Of a stretch of 64,000 nucleotides of DNA, positions 50,101 through 57,709 are shown one piece after another. A model generated the notes under the pieces. The model saw only the letters and a list, made by a program, of their open reading frames with translations, had not been told where the DNA came from and did no database searches. The position numbers were made by a program, and so were the translations under genes. The DNA is from Myxococcales bacterium UBA1660 (GTDB taxonomy: Bacteria > Myxococcota_A > Polyangia > Polyangiales > Houyiibacteriaceae), in NCBI GenBank assembly GCA_002320815.1, contig DCLA01000128.1, forward strand, positions 1 through 64,000, given 5' to 3'. Positions within the stretch are counted from its first letter, which is position 1. Each line of letters begins with the position of its first letter.

Positions 50101-50516
50101 GCCACCCGGGCGCGCATCGCCGCGCCGCCGAGCGCGCGCCGCCCGCCCTCGGCGAGCTGAGTCGCCAGGGCCACGAAGGTCGCGGCGTCGCCCACCTGCA
50201 GCCGCCGGAGCACCTGCCGCCCCAGCACCCGCTTCAGCTCGCCCGGCGGCAGGGCCGACGCGAGCTCGTAGGTCGCCGCCGCCGACGCCGGGCCCGAGAG
50301 CCAGTCGACGTCGTCGAGCCAGCCGGCCTCCTTGGCCAGGATCAGCGAGCGCTCGAGCTCCTCGGGGTCCAACCCCTCCAGGGGCAGCGCGCGTCGGTGG
50401 TCGGCCACCAGGGCCGCCAGGGTCGCGAAGGCTTGGCGCCACTCGGCGTGCCGCTCCTCGGGATCGGGGATCCGATGGAGCTGGACGAAGCCGTCGAGAT
50501 AATCGCGAACCGCCAT
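47169..50516 (-). CDS. Large protein with helical N-terminal region and C-terminal non-RD Ser/Thr kinase
   Basis: 1115 aa. Residues 1-820 are nearly all helical and rich in Ala, Arg, Glu and Leu (RALRELDIALLESDTLANLM, ALDALAQLAHDLPVASSRRV). They suggest HEAT-like or other helical repeats but no named domain. The kinase occupies about 835-1105: glycine loop IGNGAVGSVFVARR, FALKVP, catalytic loop AHLDVKPSN (Asp958), VDFGLAGR, GTANYGAPEVWG. The catalytic Arg is Leu (HLD for HRD), which makes it a non-RD kinase, usually not controlled by activation-loop phosphorylation. No signal peptide or membrane segment. TATGCT lies 11 nt before ATG 50516. It is divergent from the next non-RD kinase. Confidence 0.85.
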   Translation of the reverse strand: MAVRDYLDGFVQLHRIPDPEERHAEWRQAFATLAALVADHRRALPLEGLDPEELERSLILAKEAGWLDDVDWLSGPASAAATYELASALPPGELKRVLGRQVLRRLQVGDAATFVALATQLAEGGRRALGGAAMRARVALALDLPIGAGARADGLALALISRRELSREWLAGPSTGSLPSRRLAARLLERAAREAAHRAAEGDDGATRVFDIPVVRNAWERLLADRESLVWRHVAAARGLLSYARPEFEEEIDRHLSPGLGVTEWRRAAASLAASIAYSGDFALARCRELLSSEIAQRDPGIPAAMVQGLPRAAEAEPDAVEELLEQLVRTGGLASAEALVELRRERLGQGFGEWAARTATAKLKALLSKERPGDDGAVALAMAVSEELNPEIERPTLREQVDAALDAFVEGGALAASAAAMTTLDAAEQRVALLERCEESSDSDARVVSFRALRELDIALLESDTLANLMALGSRGDEPGAELRPLGDLFQRMTNWLVLQEGSESSDRREVQEHFTYRVRRTRALLHLVDADGRRVDDRADLRERRRVTTAQVLLRRVAEDPPSKLRRATLAAASRACDALVREEVAEVSDVVLAAGRASHDPSDLYTMSEAAMTPDLENALRAFAKLQKTLEEKRPTGRTVRAALDALAQLAHDLPVASSRRVEALRHGMLDLARALEPVAGATSLHGLAELSVGDTPLAALESAVQTLATLMMGARRRLGEAIPYAKPSSGPAVRLIDLYIERALRVGEERDLSDAIQSASQSFDEELPQGFARVAAISLGNLAALPIEGGQTPRTSFLPAAPKEAPLPAWMPPSRVLGGFYVTRAIGNGAVGSVFVARRVDARHDPTAEQFALKVPEYSGAAARTLSEDEFLSLFREEAGALLALPRHENIARFVTFDAGARPKPILVMELVDGPSLERYVDGATLDMPRALELLDGVAAGLEAMHRVGVAHLDVKPSNVIVRDPDGILGPKPPDEPVLVDFGLAGRTLRPGCGTANYGAPEVWGHDESGKALAQPADVYAFGCLAFELLTRRTLFQETNDLATLHAHLQHDGWPEKVGRLTTDPRTQGFAELVRRCIRRNPDDRESMTSVRRALGRLRPGLSTLQWPIEA

Positions 50517-50527
50517 CCGGGACGGTG

Positions 50528-50533
50528 AGCATA
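50528..50533 (-). promoter_or_regulatory. -10-like TATGCT, 11 nt before the kinase start at 50516
   Basis: Minus-strand element in the 130-bp divergent region between two non-RD kinase genes. Confidence 0.35.
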
Positions 50534-50609
50534 TCCGATTCGAGCCCTGGCGCCCGTGCCTTCCTTCGGATTGCGTCGAACGGCCCGCGACACCCTCCCG
50601 AAAGGGCGC

Positions 50610-50637
50610 TTGTGCGCAGCGCCTTTGCGTCTACGCT
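50610..50637 (+). promoter_or_regulatory. Promoter-like TTGTGC-16-TACGCT before GTG 50647
   Basis: -35-like TTGTGC at 50610-50615, 16-bp spacer, -10-like TACGCT at 50632-50637, nine nt before the GTG. Confidence 0.45.
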
Positions 50638-50646
50638 TCGGGGTCC

Positions 50647-53600
50647 GTGACGCCCGAATCCGCGAACGACGAGAGCCGCTGGGAGCGCATCGGGCCCTGG
50701 CGCCTGGAGCGCACCCTGGGCCGCGGCGGGGCGGGCACGGTGTTCGCGGGGCGCGGCCCCGATGGTCGCCAGGTCGCGGTGAAGGTCCCCGACGAAGGCG
50801 GCGTCCGCGCCGCCTGGCTCCTGCACGAGGCCCGCTTCGCGGCCCGGCTCCGTCACCCGCACATCGTGCAGCTCGAAGGCCGCGGGCGGCTGGCCGACGG
50901 TCGCCCCTACCTGGTCTACGAGCTCGTCGAGGGCCGGGCCCTGGACGTCTGCGCCGACACCCTCGCCGCCCGCGACGTGGTCCGCATCGGCGACGAGCTC
51001 CTGGCGGCCTTGAGCTACGCCCACGACGCCGGCGTCCTGCACCTGGACCTCTCGCCCGCCAACGTGCTCCTCGACCGGGAGGGCCGCACCAAGCTGACCG
51101 ACTTCGGCCTCGCGATGAGCGACGACCGCCGGTCCCGGGACGCGAGCCGCCGAGCGCTGGTCGCCGGCACCCCGGGCTACCTGAGCCCCGAGCAGGCCCT
51201 CGGCGCCGGCGGCGTCGGACCCCGCGCGGACATCTACGGCGCCGGCGCCCTGCTCTACCGGCTCATCGCCGGCTACCCGCCCCACGGGGGCGGGGACTCC
51301 ACCGAGGTGATCCAGCGGACCCTCCACGGCGAGCCCCTCCCGCTCAGCCCCCGGCCGGGGATTCTCCTGGGCGACGCCGCCTGCGCGCTGGTCGAGCGGA
51401 TGATCGCGCGGGACCCGGAGGCGCGCCCGGCCAGCGCGGCCGCGGCCCGCCGGGCCTGGCTCGAGGCGACCGACGCGCTCACCGTGCTGCGCGACGGGCC
51501 GCCCTCCACCGCGACCCCGGCGATGCCTCTGCGGCGCTCGGCGACGCTCATGGCCACCGAGTTCGGCGAGGCCCTGGCCGCCACCGACACCCTCCGCTCG
51601 ACCCGGCGTACCCGTCGGCGCACGGCGCCGGCCACCGCGGCCACCGCCCGCAGCGCCATCGCCCGCGTGGGCCGGGACGCGGAGCTCGCGGCGCTACGCG
51701 CGCAGGATCCCGAGGCCGGCCCCACCTGGCTGGTCGGGCCGCGCGGCGTGGGGCTCTCCCGCCTCCTCGACTGGCACGCCGAGCAGCTCGCCCACGACGA
51801 CGTGGTGGTGGCCCGGACGACGGCCCGACGGGGGCTCGCCGCGCCGCCCCTCGAGGTGTTGGCGGCCCTGGCCCTGGACCTGACCGAGGGCTTCGGGCTC
51901 CCCGCGTGGGCCGCCGCCGAGCGCCTCGTGGGAACCATCGACCGACTGGACACCCGCGGCCTGCAGGCGGCGAAGGTCGCCCTCGCCGGCGCGCTCCTCG
52001 GCGCGGGTCACCCGGTGACCCACGCCACCCGCATGGAGTGCTTCCGCGTGATGGAGGCCCTGCGCCCGCCGGGCCGCCCGCTGGCCCTGCTGGTGGACGA
52101 CGCGGACCACCTCGACGGGGCCAGCGACGACGTGCTCCGGCGCCTCGCGGCGACGGGGGTCCGGGTGGTGCTCGCGGGCCAACACGGGCGCCAAGGGGAC
52201 CCGCGCATCCGGGTCGCCGCTCCGACCACCGCCGAAGCGCTGGAGATCGCCGAGCGCGCGGGCGCCGCCAACCCCGAGCGGGCGGTGCGCGTGCTGGGCA
52301 CCGCCCCCGCGCCGCTGGTGACCTGGGCCTGTCACGACGCCATCGACCCCCGCGCGGCGGGGATCGAGGCGCTGGGCGAGGAGGCCCGCGCCATCCTGGG
52401 CGCGGCGCGGATCTTCGGGGGCCGGCACGTCCCGGGGCGCGCCCTGGCCGACGTCGCCGCGACCGCCTCGGCCCCGGACGCCATCCCCAGCCTGGCGAAC
52501 CTGATCGTCCCGGTGCGCCACGCGTCCGCGCGCCTCGAGCCCTGGGTGGCCCTGGGCGACCCGGCCCTGGAGCGCATCGCCATCACCGGGCAGACCGAAG
52601 GCACCCTCGAGCGGGCGGTGCGCTGGCTGGCCCGGGAGTGCCGCGACCAGAGCCACGGGGTCCAGGCGTGGATGGCCGAGCTGGCCCTGAGCGCCGGCCA
52701 GCGAGAGCGCGCGGCCTACGGCACCGCCGAGGCCGGACGGCGCGCCGCCGCCTGCGACGCCCCCGAGGCCCACGAGCTGCTCGCGCGCGCCCTCGAGCTG
52801 AGCGCCGAGGTCCCCGAGGCCATCGACCGCGCCGCGGTGCTGGCCGACCTGGCGACGCTGGAGCAGCACAGCGCGCCCACCACGGCCCTGGAGCGCGCGG
52901 GCGCCGCTTTCCTCGCAGCGGACCCCGACCGGCACGTGCTCCGGGCGCGGATGAAGCGGCTGGAGGCGCAGGTCCGCATCGACCAGCGCCGCTCCACCGA
53001 CGCCTTGGCGCTCCTCGACGAGGCCATCGCCCTCCTGGGCGCGACGCCCGATCCCGAGGAGCTGGCCGAGCTCCTCTCCAGCAAGGGCTGGGTGCTCGGC
53101 TACCTCATGGGCGACAACGACGCGGGCATCGCGTTGGGCATGGAGGCCCTGGCCATCGCCGGTCAGGTCGACACCCCCGCGTTCCAGGCGCGCCTCTGCG
53201 GCAAGCTCGGCGCCAACCAGCTCCGCGCCGGCGACTGGGACGGACAGCTCGCCACCAACCTCCGCGACCTCGGCCTCTCCGGCCAGGCCCAGGACGTGTT
53301 CGGGACCATGCGCGCCCACATCAACCTCGGCGTCTGCTTCACCAACCGGGGCCTCCTGGCGCTGGCCCGCGCGCACACCGCCGAAGCGGCGCGCCTGGCG
53401 GACGCCCACGGGGCCCTGCGCGCCGGGCAGATCGCCTGGAACAACCTGGCGATGATCGCGGCCGACGACCGACGCTGGGCCGACGCCCGCGCCGCCGCCG
53501 ACGAATCGCGCGAGCGCTCGGCCGGCGGCTCGATGGACGTCGCCGAGACCTGGGACGTGCTCCTCCGCTGTCACCTCGCCGCGGGCGAGAAGGACGCCGC

Positions 53601-53898
53601 GCGCGAGGCCCTGGAGCAGCTCGAGGCGGCGGCCACCGGCGCCGAGCGCGCTCTGGCGACCCGGGCGCGCGCGCGCCTGCAGAGCCCGCGGGAGGCGCGG
53701 GTCGCCCTGGCCCAGCTCCTGGCCGAGGGCGTCGGTGATCCCTACGAGCGCGCCAAGACGGAGCTCGCCCTCGCCGCCGCCGAACGGCGCGCCGGCGACC
53801 TCGACGCTGCCCGCGGGCTCGAGGCGCGGGCCGACGAGGTCCTCGAGGAGCTCGGCGCCGACCCGACCCTCGAGCGCGGGCGCAACGTCAGCTGGTGA
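50647..53898 (+). CDS. Ser/Thr kinase fused to a STAND-like ATPase domain and TPR-type repeats
   Basis: 1083 aa. The N-terminal kinase (about 15-275) has LGRGGAGTVFAG, VAVKVP, catalytic loop LHLDLSPAN (Asp134), TDFGLAMS and GTPGYLSPEQ. It is non-RD (HLD), and the usual catalytic-loop Lys is Ser (LSPAN for LKPSN), so activity may be reduced. An AAA/STAND-like module begins near 345: the P-loop is degenerate (VGPRGVGLS at about 366, Leu in place of Lys), while the acidic Walker B-like LLVDDADHLD is intact (Asp484). From about 690 to the end come helical hairpins resembling TPRs. GTG 50647 has a TACGCT hexamer nine nt upstream and a possible TTGTGC -35. Its 3' end overlaps the convergent SDR gene by 11 bp. 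Confidence 0.85.
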   Translation: MTPESANDESRWERIGPWRLERTLGRGGAGTVFAGRGPDGRQVAVKVPDEGGVRAAWLLHEARFAARLRHPHIVQLEGRGRLADGRPYLVYELVEGRALDVCADTLAARDVVRIGDELLAALSYAHDAGVLHLDLSPANVLLDREGRTKLTDFGLAMSDDRRSRDASRRALVAGTPGYLSPEQALGAGGVGPRADIYGAGALLYRLIAGYPPHGGGDSTEVIQRTLHGEPLPLSPRPGILLGDAACALVERMIARDPEARPASAAAARRAWLEATDALTVLRDGPPSTATPAMPLRRSATLMATEFGEALAATDTLRSTRRTRRRTAPATAATARSAIARVGRDAELAALRAQDPEAGPTWLVGPRGVGLSRLLDWHAEQLAHDDVVVARTTARRGLAAPPLEVLAALALDLTEGFGLPAWAAAERLVGTIDRLDTRGLQAAKVALAGALLGAGHPVTHATRMECFRVMEALRPPGRPLALLVDDADHLDGASDDVLRRLAATGVRVVLAGQHGRQGDPRIRVAAPTTAEALEIAERAGAANPERAVRVLGTAPAPLVTWACHDAIDPRAAGIEALGEEARAILGAARIFGGRHVPGRALADVAATASAPDAIPSLANLIVPVRHASARLEPWVALGDPALERIAITGQTEGTLERAVRWLARECRDQSHGVQAWMAELALSAGQRERAAYGTAEAGRRAAACDAPEAHELLARALELSAEVPEAIDRAAVLADLATLEQHSAPTTALERAGAAFLAADPDRHVLRARMKRLEAQVRIDQRRSTDALALLDEAIALLGATPDPEELAELLSSKGWVLGYLMGDNDAGIALGMEALAIAGQVDTPAFQARLCGKLGANQLRAGDWDGQLATNLRDLGLSGQAQDVFGTMRAHINLGVCFTNRGLLALARAHTAEAARLADAHGALRAGQIAWNNLAMIAADDRRWADARAAADESRERSAGGSMDVAETWDVLLRCHLAAGEKDAAREALEQLEAAATGAERALATRARARLQSPREARVALAQLLAEGVGDPYERAKTELALAAAERRAGDLDAARGLEARADEVLEELGADPTLERGRNVSW

Positions 53899-55633
53899 GC
53901 TCGCGCCCGATGGCGCGCAGATCGAAGAGCTCGCCGATCAAGCGGTCGCGCACGGCCTCCGGGACCCAGGGGATGGCCCGGGCGGTGAGCTCCGCCGACC
54001 ACGGCGTCGCGTAGCGCGCCTGGGGTTCGGCGGCCCGCGCGGCGACGAAGATGGCCTCCGCCACCTCCTCCGCCTCGCCGCCCACGGCGTCGAGCCGGCC
54101 GATGAAGCGCTCCATCCGCTCGAAGGCCGGCGCCCACGCCTCCACCTCGCCGCGCTCGCGGTAGGGATCCACCGTGCGCCGCGCCGCGGCGGCGAACCCG
54201 GTACGGATGAACGAGGGCTCGACCAGGATCACGTCGACCCCGAAGGACCCCAGCTCCTGCCGGAGCGCGTCCGAGAGCGCCTCCAGGGCGTACTTGCTCG
54301 CGTGGTAGGCGCCCATGAAAGGGAAAGCCACCAGCCCCGCCACGCTGGAGACCTGGACCACCCGGCCGGCGCCGCGGTCGCACATCTGCGGCGCGAAGGC
54401 CCGCACCAGGCGCATCGGCCCGAGCACGTTCACGTCGATCTGCCGGCGCAGCGCGTCGAGGTCCACCAGGTCCACCGGGCCCAGCTCGGCGTAGCCGGCG
54501 TTGTTCACCAGGAGGTCGACATCGCCGCCCCACTCGTGGACCTTCCGCGCGACGTGCACCACGTCCCGCTGGGACGTCACGTCCATCACCTCGGTCTCCA
54601 CCGAGAGCTGCTCGGCGACCAGCGCGACGTCGAGCCGCGCCAGGGCTTCCTCGTCGCGGTCGGTGGCCACCACCCGGTACCCGGCCCGCGCGAGGCGCCG
54701 CACCGTCGCGGCGCCGATGCCCCCCGCGGCGCCGGTCACCAGCGCCAGCGGGCGCTCCTGGAGCACCGTCGAGGTCAGGGGCGCCGTGCGCCGCGGCCGC
54801 AGCCCCAGCACCGAGCGGACCGCGTTGTCGAACACGCGGGTCGGCAGCAGCCGGGCCGCCGCGAGCTGAGCGCCGGTCCCGAGGGAGGGCGTGACCTTGC
54901 GCCGGGGCGCGCGCCGACCGGTCACCGCCGCCACCGCGCCCTGGGCCACCCGCTCCGGCGGCGCGCCGAGGCCGGCGAAGGCCCGTTCGAAGCTCTTCAG
55001 GCGATCGATCACCCCGATCCAACGGGACCCCCGGGTCCGCTTCGAGTCGAGCCCCCCGAAGGCCTCCCGGACGAAGCCCGTCTGCCGCACGGTGCCCGGC
55101 TCGAGCAGGGTCACGTCGACGCCGAAGAGGTCCAGCTCCAGCCGCCACGCCTCGCAGAGCCCCCGAAGCGCGTGCATCGACGCGCCGTAGGCCCCGTGGG
55201 TGGCCAAGGTGATCCGGTCGAGCACGCTGGCCACCGCCACCACCCGGCCCGCGCGGCGCTGCTTCATCTCGGGCAGGAACGCGCGGGTGACCGCGGCGAA
55301 GCCCACCACGTTGACCTCGAAGTGTCGCCGCAGCGCGCCGTCGGTGATCGTGAGCAGCGGGCCCAGCTCCACCACGCCGGCCGCGTGCACGATGGCGTCC
55401 ACGCCGTAGCCCCCGGTGTGGCTCAGGATCTCCGCCCGCGCCGACGCGATGGACCGCTCCGAGGTCACGTCGAGCTCCAGCGAGCGCACCTGCGCCCGGC
55501 CCCGCGAGAGTCCGAGCAGCGCCTCGACGTCGCGGCCCGAGGCGAAGACCTCGCAGCCGGCCTCGGCCAGCGCCGCCACTACTGCCCGCCCGATGCCGCC
55601 CGTCGCTCCGGTGACCAATACCCGCTTGCTCAT
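53888..55633 (-). CDS. Tandem short-chain dehydrogenase fusion; first domain lacks the catalytic Lys
   Basis: 581 aa with two SDR domains. Domain 1 (about 1-245) has TGATGGIG and HAAGV, but its active-site segment is YGASM: the Lys of YxxxK is Met. It is probably inactive or structural. A linker of about 50 residues (RRAPRRKVTPSLGTGAQLAA) joins domain 2 (about 295-560), which is complete: TGAAGGIG, NNAGYAE, VSSVAGL, YHASK. The substrate is unknown; domain 2 resembles broad-specificity ketone or alcohol SDRs. TAGCCT at 55640-55645 lies six nt before ATG 55633, suggesting leaderless transcription. Confidence 0.88.
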   Translation of the reverse strand: MSKRVLVTGATGGIGRAVVAALAEAGCEVFASGRDVEALLGLSRGRAQVRSLELDVTSERSIASARAEILSHTGGYGVDAIVHAAGVVELGPLLTITDGALRRHFEVNVVGFAAVTRAFLPEMKQRRAGRVVAVASVLDRITLATHGAYGASMHALRGLCEAWRLELDLFGVDVTLLEPGTVRQTGFVREAFGGLDSKRTRGSRWIGVIDRLKSFERAFAGLGAPPERVAQGAVAAVTGRRAPRRKVTPSLGTGAQLAAARLLPTRVFDNAVRSVLGLRPRRTAPLTSTVLQERPLALVTGAAGGIGAATVRRLARAGYRVVATDRDEEALARLDVALVAEQLSVETEVMDVTSQRDVVHVARKVHEWGGDVDLLVNNAGYAELGPVDLVDLDALRRQIDVNVLGPMRLVRAFAPQMCDRGAGRVVQVSSVAGLVAFPFMGAYHASKYALEALSDALRQELGSFGVDVILVEPSFIRTGFAAAARRTVDPYRERGEVEAWAPAFERMERFIGRLDAVGGEAEEVAEAIFVAARAAEPQARYATPWSAELTARAIPWVPEAVRDRLIGELFDLRAIGRELTS

Positions 55634-55639
55634 GGCGCG

Positions 55640-55645
55640 AGGCTA
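55640..55645 (-). promoter_or_regulatory. -10-like TAGCCT, 6 nt before the tandem-SDR start
   Basis: Predicted leaderless promoter element before ATG 55633. Confidence 0.45.
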
Positions 55646-55746
55646 TCGCGCCCGAGGGCCCGGCGCAGCCCGCCGAACTCCACTGAGTTGCGTCGGACGA
55701 CGCGGCGCGTCGTGAGCTAGCGCAGCGGCGCCCGGGGCCAGCGTAC

Positions 55747-55752
55747 TAGGCT
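55747..55752 (+). promoter_or_regulatory. -10-like TAGGCT, 7 nt before pruA
   Basis: Predicted leaderless promoter element; no Shine-Dalgarno site before ATG 55760. Confidence 0.5.
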
Positions 55753-55759
55753 CGCCGCC

Positions 55760-57382
55760 ATGGTCGACGCCATCACCCAGGTCCCCACCCCCAGCAACGA
55801 GCCGGTCCGCGAGTACGTGCCCGGCTCCCGCGACCGGAAGGCCCTGGACGCGGCCTGCGCGACCCTCGCCGAGGAACGGCTGGAGATCCCCGCCTTCGTC
55901 GACGGCCAGGCTGTGAAGGGCGAGAAGACCACCGCGGTCACCATGCCCCACGACCACCAGCACGTGCTGGCCGAGGTCCACCACGCCAGCGCGGCCACCG
56001 TGCAACGAGCCATCGACGGCGCGCTCCGCGCCGCGCCGGCCTGGCAGCGCATGAGCTTCGACGACCGCGCCGGCATCTTCCTGCGCGCCGCCGAGCTCCT
56101 CGCCGGTCCCTGGCGCATGCGCATCAACGCGGCCTGCATGCTCGGCCAGTCCAAGACCGCCCACCAGGCGGAGATCGACAGCGCTTGCGAGCTCATCGAC
56201 TTCCTGCGCTTCAACGTCCACTTCGCCCGACAGCTCCACCAGATCCAGCCGCAGTCCTCGGCCCAGACCTGGAACCAGACCGACTACCGCCCCCTCGAGG
56301 GCTTCGTGCTCGCGGTCACGCCGTTCAACTTCCTGGCCATCGCCGGCAACCTGCCCACCGCTCCGGCGCTGATGGGCAACGTGGTCCTCTGGAAGCCGGC
56401 CATGACCTCGATGCTCGGCGCGTGGCACGTATTGGAGCTCCTGCGCGAGGCCGGCCTCCCCGACGGGGTGATCCAGCTCGTGCCCGGCGACGGCCCGGTC
56501 CAGGGCGAGGCCTGCCTCGCCAGCCCGCACCTGGCCGGCATCCACTTCACCGGGTCCACCGGCACCTTCCGCAAGCTCTGGAAGGGCGTCGCCGAGCGTC
56601 TGGAGACCTACCGCTCCTTCCCGCGCATCGTGGGCGAGACCGGCGGCAAGGACTTCATCCTGGTGCACCCCAGCGCCGACGCGCAGCAGGTGGCCACCGC
56701 CATCGTCCGCGGCGGCTACGAGTACCAGGGCCAGAAATGCTCCGCGGCGTCCCGCGTGTACTTGCCCAAGTCGCTCTACGAGCCGGTCCGCGATCGGGTC
56801 CGCGCCGAACTCGAGCAGGTGGTCGTCGGCGACGTCCGGGATCCCAAGGCCTTCATGAGCGCGGTGATCGACGAGGCCGCCTTCACCAAGATCACCGGAT
56901 ACCAGGAGCTGGCGAAGCGCGAGGGCGAGGTCCTCTTCGGCGGCACCGCCGATCGCACGAAGGGCTGGTTCGTGGACCCGACCTTCGTCCGCGTGGACGA
57001 CCCGAAGCACCGCCTGATGAGCGAGGAGATCTTCGGCCCGGTGGTCACCTCCTACGTCTACGACGATGGCGGCTGGGACGACATCCTGGACGTGGTGGAC
57101 ACCACCGGTCCCTACGCGCTGACCGGCGCCGTCTTCTCCCACGACCGGCAGGCGGTGGCCCAGGCGCGCCAGCACCTGCGCCACGCGGCGGGCAACTTCT
57201 ACATCAACGACAAGCCCACCGGCGCGGTGGTCGGCCAGCAGCCCTTCGGCGGCGGCCGCGGCAGCGGCACCAACGACAAGGCCGGCGCGCCCTGGAACCT
57301 CCTGCGCTGGATCTCGCCGCGGTCGATCAAGGAGAACCTCCTGCCCCCGACCGACTGGCGCTACCCCTTCCTGGAGCGATGA
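55760..57382 (+). CDS. pruA: L-glutamate gamma-semialdehyde (1-pyrroline-5-carboxylate) dehydrogenase
   Basis: 540 aa, the stand-alone PruA/ALDH4A1 type. YRPLEGFVLAVTPFNFLAIA, NVVLWKP, catalytic Glu293 in IVGETGGKDF and nucleophile Cys327 in QGQKCSAASRVY are all present. PFGGGRGSGTNDKAGAPWNL, near the C-terminus, is the P5CDH signature. It oxidises glutamate semialdehyde to glutamate in proline catabolism. The proline dehydrogenase partner is not adjacent. TAGGCT at 55747-55752 lies seven nt before the ATG, with no Shine-Dalgarno site. The stop overlaps the small downstream membrane-protein gene (ATGA). Confidence 0.93.
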   Translation: MVDAITQVPTPSNEPVREYVPGSRDRKALDAACATLAEERLEIPAFVDGQAVKGEKTTAVTMPHDHQHVLAEVHHASAATVQRAIDGALRAAPAWQRMSFDDRAGIFLRAAELLAGPWRMRINAACMLGQSKTAHQAEIDSACELIDFLRFNVHFARQLHQIQPQSSAQTWNQTDYRPLEGFVLAVTPFNFLAIAGNLPTAPALMGNVVLWKPAMTSMLGAWHVLELLREAGLPDGVIQLVPGDGPVQGEACLASPHLAGIHFTGSTGTFRKLWKGVAERLETYRSFPRIVGETGGKDFILVHPSADAQQVATAIVRGGYEYQGQKCSAASRVYLPKSLYEPVRDRVRAELEQVVVGDVRDPKAFMSAVIDEAAFTKITGYQELAKREGEVLFGGTADRTKGWFVDPTFVRVDDPKHRLMSEEIFGPVVTSYVYDDGGWDDILDVVDTTGPYALTGAVFSHDRQAVAQARQHLRHAAGNFYINDKPTGAVVGQQPFGGGRGSGTNDKAGAPWNLLRWISPRSIKENLLPPTDWRYPFLER

Positions 57383-57663
57383 CCGACCCCGCGGAGGACG
57401 CGGCCGAGGGAGCCCAGGCGCGCGCCGCGGAGACGAAGCGCACTTGGGATCCCGAGCGCGCCGTGGAGACGAAGCGCACTTCGGATCCCGAGCGCGCCGT
57501 GGATCCCGAGCGCGCCGCCACCGGCGCGCGGGTCCTCGGGGAGCACGAGGCCGGCGCCCTCCCCGCCAAGACCGTCCTGCGGCTGGTGGTGATCGGCGTC
57601 CCGGTGCTCGTCGTCTCCTGGTTCGTGCTGCTCTGGCTCCGCCGCGCCCTGGGCCTCGGCTGA
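57379..57663 (+). CDS. Small repeat-bearing single-pass membrane protein coupled to pruA
   Basis: 94 aa. ATG 57379 overlaps the pruA stop (ATGA), so translation is probably coupled. The N-terminal half has a direct repeat, ETKRTxDPERAV twice, followed by a third DPERAA. The C-terminus holds one membrane helix (VLRLVVIGVPVLVVSWFVLLWL) and ends RRALGLG. I know no family. It could anchor or regulate the dehydrogenase at the membrane (inference), or be a rapidly evolving filler. The repeat is reflected in the DNA and may reflect slippage. Confidence 0.6.
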   Translation: MTDPAEDAAEGAQARAAETKRTWDPERAVETKRTSDPERAVDPERAATGARVLGEHEAGALPAKTVLRLVVIGVPVLVVSWFVLLWLRRALGLG

Positions 57664-57668
57664 AGACC

Positions 57669-57689
57669 CCGGCTGGTCCTTCGAGCCGG
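57669..57689. terminator. Terminator-like hairpin between convergent genes
   Basis: ccggct (57669-57674) and agccgg (57684-57689) with a 9-nt loop, located 6 bp after the small membrane-protein stop and 21 bp before the convergent HD-GYP gene stop. No T-run. Confidence 0.45.
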
Positions 57690-57709
57690 AGCCCGCCCCC
57701 GGCGGATCC

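Noticed and set aside
47352..50528. 1058-codon plus-strand open frame opposite the large non-RD kinase
   Set aside because: No recognisable domain; the minus-strand protein has a complete kinase domain.
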